A stretch of 18,418 nt of DNA from Acetobacteraceae bacterium (GTDB taxonomy: Bacteria; Pseudomonadota; Alphaproteobacteria; Acetobacterales; Acetobacteraceae), in NCBI GenBank assembly GCA_003164305.1, contig PLSZ01000110.1, positions 33,062 through 51,479 of the forward strand. Reading direction: 5' to 3'. Below, in pieces: positions 15,109 through 18,418 of the stretch (positions are counted from its first letter, which is position 1; each line of letters begins with the position of its first letter). A model generated the notes under the pieces. That model was not told the origin of the DNA, ran no database searches, and worked only from the letters and a program-made list of their open reading frames with translations. The position numbers and the translations under genes are program-made.

Positions 15109-16596
15109 CTATGGCGTAACCGCCACGCCGCGCAACCGGATAAGCCCGTCCGGCGTTGGCACGAAACCCGAGACTTTGTCGCTCAACGCCCAAAGCCATT
15201 TCAAATGATACAGCACGATGTGCGGCCGGTCGGTCAGGTAAACGTCGCTCAGGTCGCGGTACAGCGCCTGCCGTTCGGCCACATCGGTCACCGCGCGCGC
15301 CTTGTTCAGGATGCCGTCGAATTTGGGGCTGTTGTATTTTCCCCAGTTGAGAAACCCGTCGCTGGCCAGCCAGATCGAGACATTGCCGTCCGGATCGACC
15401 CGCCCGCTCCACAGCACCAGCATCGCGTCGAACGTGCCGGCCTTGCCCGCCGCGACCAACGCGTTGGCTTCCACGGCGACGATCTTCACCTCGAACCCCG
15501 CTTCGTTCGCCATCGACTGGATGACCTGCGCGGCCTGCATCTCCACCGGTTGGTTATCGACGGTCAGTGTAAAGGCCGGATGCGGCGTGCCCGATTGAGC
15601 CAACAGCGCCTTCGCCCGTGCAAGGTCCCGGGGAGGTACCGGTCGCTTCGGGTTGTAATACCGGCTGCCCGGCGCTTCGAACTGGTTCGACGGGATATAT
15701 TGCCCGTCCATCACCACCTGATTGAGCACGCCGCGATCGATCGAGGCCTCCAGCGCCTCACGCAGGACCGGGTCGCGCAGCGCATGCCCCTCCACCAGGT
15801 TCATCGCCAGAGTGTGGTAAGCCAAAGCGGATTCCGCGATCAGCCGCAGCCGCGGGTCGGCTTTCACGGCGGCCGCGTCGGTGGGACCCAGTCGCTCGAC
15901 CATTTCGAGTTGGCCGGCTTTGAGGTTGACGAGACGAACGGTGGTGTCGGGGATCGGCTGATAGATCACCCGGTCCAGTTTGATCGAGGCGGCGTCCCAG
16001 TAACCCGGGAAGCGATCGACGACGATGCGGTCCTGCGCCACCCGCTCGGTCAGTTTGAATGGTCCGGCGCAGGGCAGCTCGTCGGCGAGGCGGGGGCCGA
16101 GCCGGGCGATTCCTTTGGGCGATACCATCATCCCGGCGCGATCGGACAGCGCCGCGATCAATGGCGCGTAAGGCTGCGACAGACGCAGGCGAATGGTCTT
16201 CGGATCGATCACCTCCACCGCCGAGACTGGCCGCAGTTCACTCTTCCGCAGACTCTCGGGCGCGGAACGATAGCGTTCGAGGTTGACTTTCGCCGCCTCG
16301 GCGTCGAGCCGCTCCCCGTCCTGGAACGTCACTCCGTCGCGCAGCGTTATGGACAAAGCGAGGTTGTCAGGCGACCACGACCAGGACGTGGCGAGTTGCG
16401 GCACGAAGGCGTTGTTGCGGTCGGTATCGATCAGCTTGTCGCAGACCGCCGCGAACACCAGGCGGCCGACGAAGCTGCCGCTACGGGCGGGGTCCAACGC
16501 GTCCGGATCTTCGTTCAGGCCGATCCTCAGCGTCCCCGCCGCGTGCCCGACCGATGGGCCGCATAACAGCAGCAAGACCAACATAATACGCCGCAT
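15109..16596 (-). CDS. ABC transporter substrate-binding protein, family 5 (peptide/opine/nickel type)
   Basis: A 495-residue periplasmic solute-binding protein. The signal peptide is MRRIMLVLLLLCGPSVGHAA, with cleavage likely before GTLRIG. Family landmarks: GLNEDPDALDPARSGSFVG near the mature N-terminus, LATSWSWSPDNLALSITLRD, GVTFQDGERLDAEA, CAGPFKLTERV, AMNLVEGHALRDPVLREALE and VRVDP-like SGRVDPDGNVSIW. Such proteins deliver oligopeptides, opines, glutathione or metal chelates to an inner-membrane ABC permease. No permease or ATPase gene follows; the next gene on this strand is the M20 amidase and then the strand changes, so its transporter must be encoded elsewhere. I chose ATG 16596 because the frame is open to 16731 but the signal peptide begins here. 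It is divergent from pstS. Confidence 0.9.
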   Translation of the reverse strand: MRRIMLVLLLLCGPSVGHAAGTLRIGLNEDPDALDPARSGSFVGRLVFAAVCDKLIDTDRNNAFVPQLATSWSWSPDNLALSITLRDGVTFQDGERLDAEAAKVNLERYRSAPESLRKSELRPVSAVEVIDPKTIRLRLSQPYAPLIAALSDRAGMMVSPKGIARLGPRLADELPCAGPFKLTERVAQDRIVVDRFPGYWDAASIKLDRVIYQPIPDTTVRLVNLKAGQLEMVERLGPTDAAAVKADPRLRLIAESALAYHTLAMNLVEGHALRDPVLREALEASIDRGVLNQVVMDGQYIPSNQFEAPGSRYYNPKRPVPPRDLARAKALLAQSGTPHPAFTLTVDNQPVEMQAAQVIQSMANEAGFEVKIVAVEANALVAAGKAGTFDAMLVLWSGRVDPDGNVSIWLASDGFLNWGKYNSPKFDGILNKARAVTDVAERQALYRDLSDVYLTDRPHIVLYHLKWLWALSDKVSGFVPTPDGLIRLRGVAVTP

Positions 16597-16691
16597 GACG
16601 TTGTCCCGTTTCCAATTCTGGGTCCGGTTCCCAATCCTGGCCCGCGATGCTGCCGGCTTTCTTCCGGGCCGGCGAGCCCCCCCGGTACGCT

Positions 16692-16731
16692 CTGTCATCA
16701 AACTGTCATTAAACTGCAATCTTACGTTCAT
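16692..16731 (+). promoter_or_regulatory. Pho box (PhoB binding site) upstream of pstS
   Basis: Two perfect 7-mers CTGTCAT at 16692-16698 and 16703-16709, separated by CAAA, match the canonical PhoB half-sites (7+4 spacing). The 11-bp register continues with CTGCAAT (16714-16720) and CGTTCAT (16725-16731), giving two tandem Pho boxes. A weak -10 candidate, TACATC, is at 16742-16747. The site is 43 bp upstream of the pstS ATG, so phosphate-starvation control is strongly supported. Confidence 0.93.
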
Positions 16732-16774
16732 GCTCCGGTCCTACATCCCGATCAGCAAATCAAGGGAGACTGCT

Positions 16775-17791
16775 ATGAGACTCGCCGCCACCGCCCTGGC
16801 CCTCGGCCTTGGCGCCATGACCGTCGCCGCGAACGCGCAGCAAATCACCGGCGCGGGCTCCAGCTTCGCCGCGCCGATCTATGGCAAGTGGGGCGATGCC
16901 TCCAGCGGAGCGACCGGCCTCAAACTCAACTATCAGGCCGTTGGATCAGGCGCGGGTATTAACCAGATCAACAACCGCACGGTCGATTTTGGCGCCTCGG
17001 ACATGCCTGTCGCCGCCGACCAACTCGCGGCGCACAAGCTGATGCAGTTCCCCACCGTGATCGGCGGCGTCGATATCATCGTCAACATCCCCGGGGTGAA
17101 GCCGAATGAGCTGAAGTTGACCGGATCCGTGCTGGCCGACATCTACCTCGGCAAGCTGACGAAGTGGAACGACAAGGAAATCGCCGACCTCAACCCAGGG
17201 CTGAAGCTGCCCTCGACCGCGATCGCCTCAGTCCACCGCGCCGACGGATCCGGCACCACCTTCGTCTTCACTGACTACCTGGGCATGCAAAGCCCTGATT
17301 GGAAAAGCAAAATCGGTTCATCCACCAGCGTGAGCTGGCCGAACGGCGCGGGCGCCAAGGGCAGCGACGGCGTGGCGGGCACCGTGCGGCAGATCCAGGG
17401 CGGCATTGGCTACGTCGAGAGCGCTTACGCTGAGCAAAACCACCTCGTCACCGCGCTGATGAAGAACAAGGCCGGAAAGTTCGTCGCTCCCAACATGGAG
17501 TCGTTCGCGGCCGCCGCGAAAAGCGCGGACTGGTCGAAGGTGGAGAATTTCGCCATCGACCTGAACGACCAGCCCGGCGAGGCCAGCTGGCCCATCGAGT
17601 CGGCCACCTTCGTGCTGCTGCCGACCGATCCGAAAGACGTCGCCCAGAGCGCCGCGGTGAAGAAGTTCTTCGATTGGGGCTTCAGCAAAGGCAGCGATAT
17701 CGCGACCCAGTTGCTGTATATCCCACTGCCTGAGAGCGTGCATGACGCGATCCGCGCCGCGTGGAAAAAGGACGTGCCGGGGGGTATGTAA
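16775..17791 (+). CDS. pstS: Periplasmic phosphate-binding protein
   Basis: 338 residues. It captures inorganic phosphate in the periplasm and passes it to the PstCAB ABC transporter. The signal peptide MRLAATALALGLGAMTVAAN is cut probably after ANA (residue 21). Family motifs: ITGAGSSFAAPIYGKW (24-39), VDFGASDMPVAADQL, PTVIGGVDIIVNIPG, LGKLTKWND, the phosphate-ligand loop HRADGSGTTFVFTDYL, GSDGVAGTVRQIQGGIGYVE and the C-terminal SIDWGFSKG-like FFDWGFSKGSDIA. AGGGAGA lies about 6 bases before the ATG. The frame is open back to 16283, but that extension is antisense to the divergent binding-protein gene. It is expressed from a Pho-box promoter and followed by a hairpin and pstC. Confidence 0.97.
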   Translation: MRLAATALALGLGAMTVAANAQQITGAGSSFAAPIYGKWGDASSGATGLKLNYQAVGSGAGINQINNRTVDFGASDMPVAADQLAAHKLMQFPTVIGGVDIIVNIPGVKPNELKLTGSVLADIYLGKLTKWNDKEIADLNPGLKLPSTAIASVHRADGSGTTFVFTDYLGMQSPDWKSKIGSSTSVSWPNGAGAKGSDGVAGTVRQIQGGIGYVESAYAEQNHLVTALMKNKAGKFVAPNMESFAAAAKSADWSKVENFAIDLNDQPGEASWPIESATFVLLPTDPKDVAQSAAVKKFFDWGFSKGSDIATQLLYIPLPESVHDAIRAAWKKDVPGGM

Positions 17792-17825
17792 ATTCCGCGC
17801 TTTGAACCAGGCTTTCGTCCGATCT

Positions 17826-17851
17826 GGCGTGCCGGAGGTCTCCGGCACGCC
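17826..17851 (+). terminator. Intercistronic hairpin between pstS and pstC
   Basis: A perfect 12-bp inverted repeat, GGCGTGCCGGAG (17826-17837) and CTCCGGCACGCC (17840-17851), with two bases between the arms. In practice this is a stem of about 10-11 bp with a small loop. No U-run follows, so it is more likely an attenuator or 3' stabiliser that lets pstS mRNA exceed pstC mRNA than a full terminator. Confidence 0.65.
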
Positions 17852-17885
17852 TCGTATTGTGTCATCTGACAGGAAACGGTCGCGC

Positions 17886-18418
17886 GTGCAGCAAGCGGTA
17901 GCTCTTTCGGCCCCCGATGGATCGGCTCCTCATGGGGCGGCTCCACACGAGACCACACGCCGGCGCCGGCTCGGCGATCCGATCTTCGCGATCGTCGTCA
18001 CCGCCGCTGGTATCTTCGTTCTGGTGCTGATGGGCAGCCTGATCCTGTCGCTGTTCGTCGGCGGCCTGCCCGCGTTCGCGCGCTTCGGCGCCGGCTTTCT
18101 GACATCGACCACCTGGGATCCGGTGCACGAGGTCTTCGGCGCGGCGGTCTCGGTTTACGGCACGCTGCTCACCGCCATTCTGGCGCTGCTGATCGCCGTG
18201 CCGATCGCGTTCGGCATCGCGTTCTACCTCACCGAAATCGCGCCCGACTGGTTGCGCCGCCCGGTCGGCACCGCGATCGAACTGCTCGCCGCCGTGCCGT
18301 CGATCATCTATGGCATGTGGGGCTTTTTCGTCATCGTGCCGATCATGTCGCAATACGTCGAACCGACCCTGATCGACGCCTTCGACGGCGTTCCGGTGCT
18401 GGAGGATCTGTTCGCCGG
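17886..18418 (+). CDS. pstC: Phosphate ABC transporter permease PstC (partial, 3' end beyond window)
   Basis: 177 residues are visible, open to the window edge. PstC forms, with PstA, the inner-membrane channel of the phosphate importer. After a polar N-terminal tail ending TTRRRRLGD, the first membrane helix is about residues 33-58 (FAIVVTAAGIFVLVLMGSLI...). FGAAVSVYGTLLTAILALLI (about 84-103) starts the second, and YLTEIAP is the typical loop. RRPVGTAIELLAAVPSIIYG (125-143) is the conserved permease coupling-loop motif, followed by another helix (WGFFVIVPIMSQY). I chose GTG 17886 because AGGA lies 11 bases upstream; an in-frame GTG at 17859 is possible but poorly supported. It follows pstS by 94 bp with the hairpin between. 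Confidence 0.94.
   Translation, partial: MQQAVALSAPDGSAPHGAAPHETTRRRRLGDPIFAIVVTAAGIFVLVLMGSLILSLFVGGLPAFARFGAGFLTSTTWDPVHEVFGAAVSVYGTLLTAILALLIAVPIAFGIAFYLTEIAPDWLRRPVGTAIELLAAVPSIIYGMWGFFVIVPIMSQYVEPTLIDAFDGVPVLEDLFA

Noticed and set aside
15205..16566. A 453-codon plus-strand frame opposite the binding-protein gene
   Set aside because: Antisense shadow of a clear family-5 binding protein; composition is Arg/His/Gln-rich and no motif is visible.
16283..16774. N-terminal extension of pstS upstream of 16775
   Set aside because: It would run through the Pho box and antisense to the binding-protein gene. The signal peptide and Shine-Dalgarno fix the start at 16775.

Overview
The window is GC-rich, gene-dense bacterial chromosome. 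Gene content and style (PdxJ, PstS/PstC, YqaA-like protein, M20 hydrolase, strongly GC-biased third codon positions, an alphaproteobacterial-type intergenic palindrome) point to an alphaproteobacterium, and the overall flavour suggests Acetobacteraceae. That placement is inference, because no taxonomic marker such as rRNA is present. There is no integrase, transposase, CRISPR array or phage gene.

Layout. (1) Positions 1-3524, minus strand: a conserved-looking hypothetical gene runs off the left edge. Next come a TetR regulator and a VOC (glyoxalase-fold) protein, translationally coupled through an ATGA overlap, with a recognisable promoter and operator at 1755-1815. Upstream of them lies an acetolactate-synthase-like ThDP enzyme. 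(2) 3605-6513: a YqaA/DedA-type membrane protein, divergent from the ThDP enzyme; an RNase Z-like metallo-beta-lactamase-fold hydrolase; pdxJ (vitamin B6 synthesis); and, divergent from pdxJ, a VapC-like PIN-domain gene that has all its acidic residues but no normal start codon. (3) 6572-6648: tRNA-Pro(GGG). (4) 6881-8641, plus strand: a DUF169 protein, a small basic KGG-type protein and a small exported protein of unknown function. (5) 8951-13660: a 1569-residue, apparently cysteine-free protein built of six ~250-residue repeats arranged as three A-B pairs. It is the most unusual gene here. (6) 13661-13868: an intergenic repeat element with a perfect 28-bp inverted repeat, between convergent genes. 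(7) 15071-13869 and 16596-15109, minus strand: an oligopeptide-type periplasmic binding protein followed by an M20 amidase, a probable two-gene operon. (8) 16692-18418, plus strand: a Pho box, pstS, an intercistronic hairpin and the start of pstC, the beginning of a phosphate-uptake operon.

Functionally the window is mostly housekeeping and nutrient acquisition: PhoB-controlled phosphate import, import and hydrolysis of an amide or peptide-like compound, vitamin B6 synthesis and a small TetR-controlled stress or detoxification unit. The accessory stretch runs from about 5903 to 13868 (PIN gene, tRNA, small proteins, giant repeat protein, palindrome). The giant repeat protein is the best candidate for something undescribed; its function cannot be read from the sequence.
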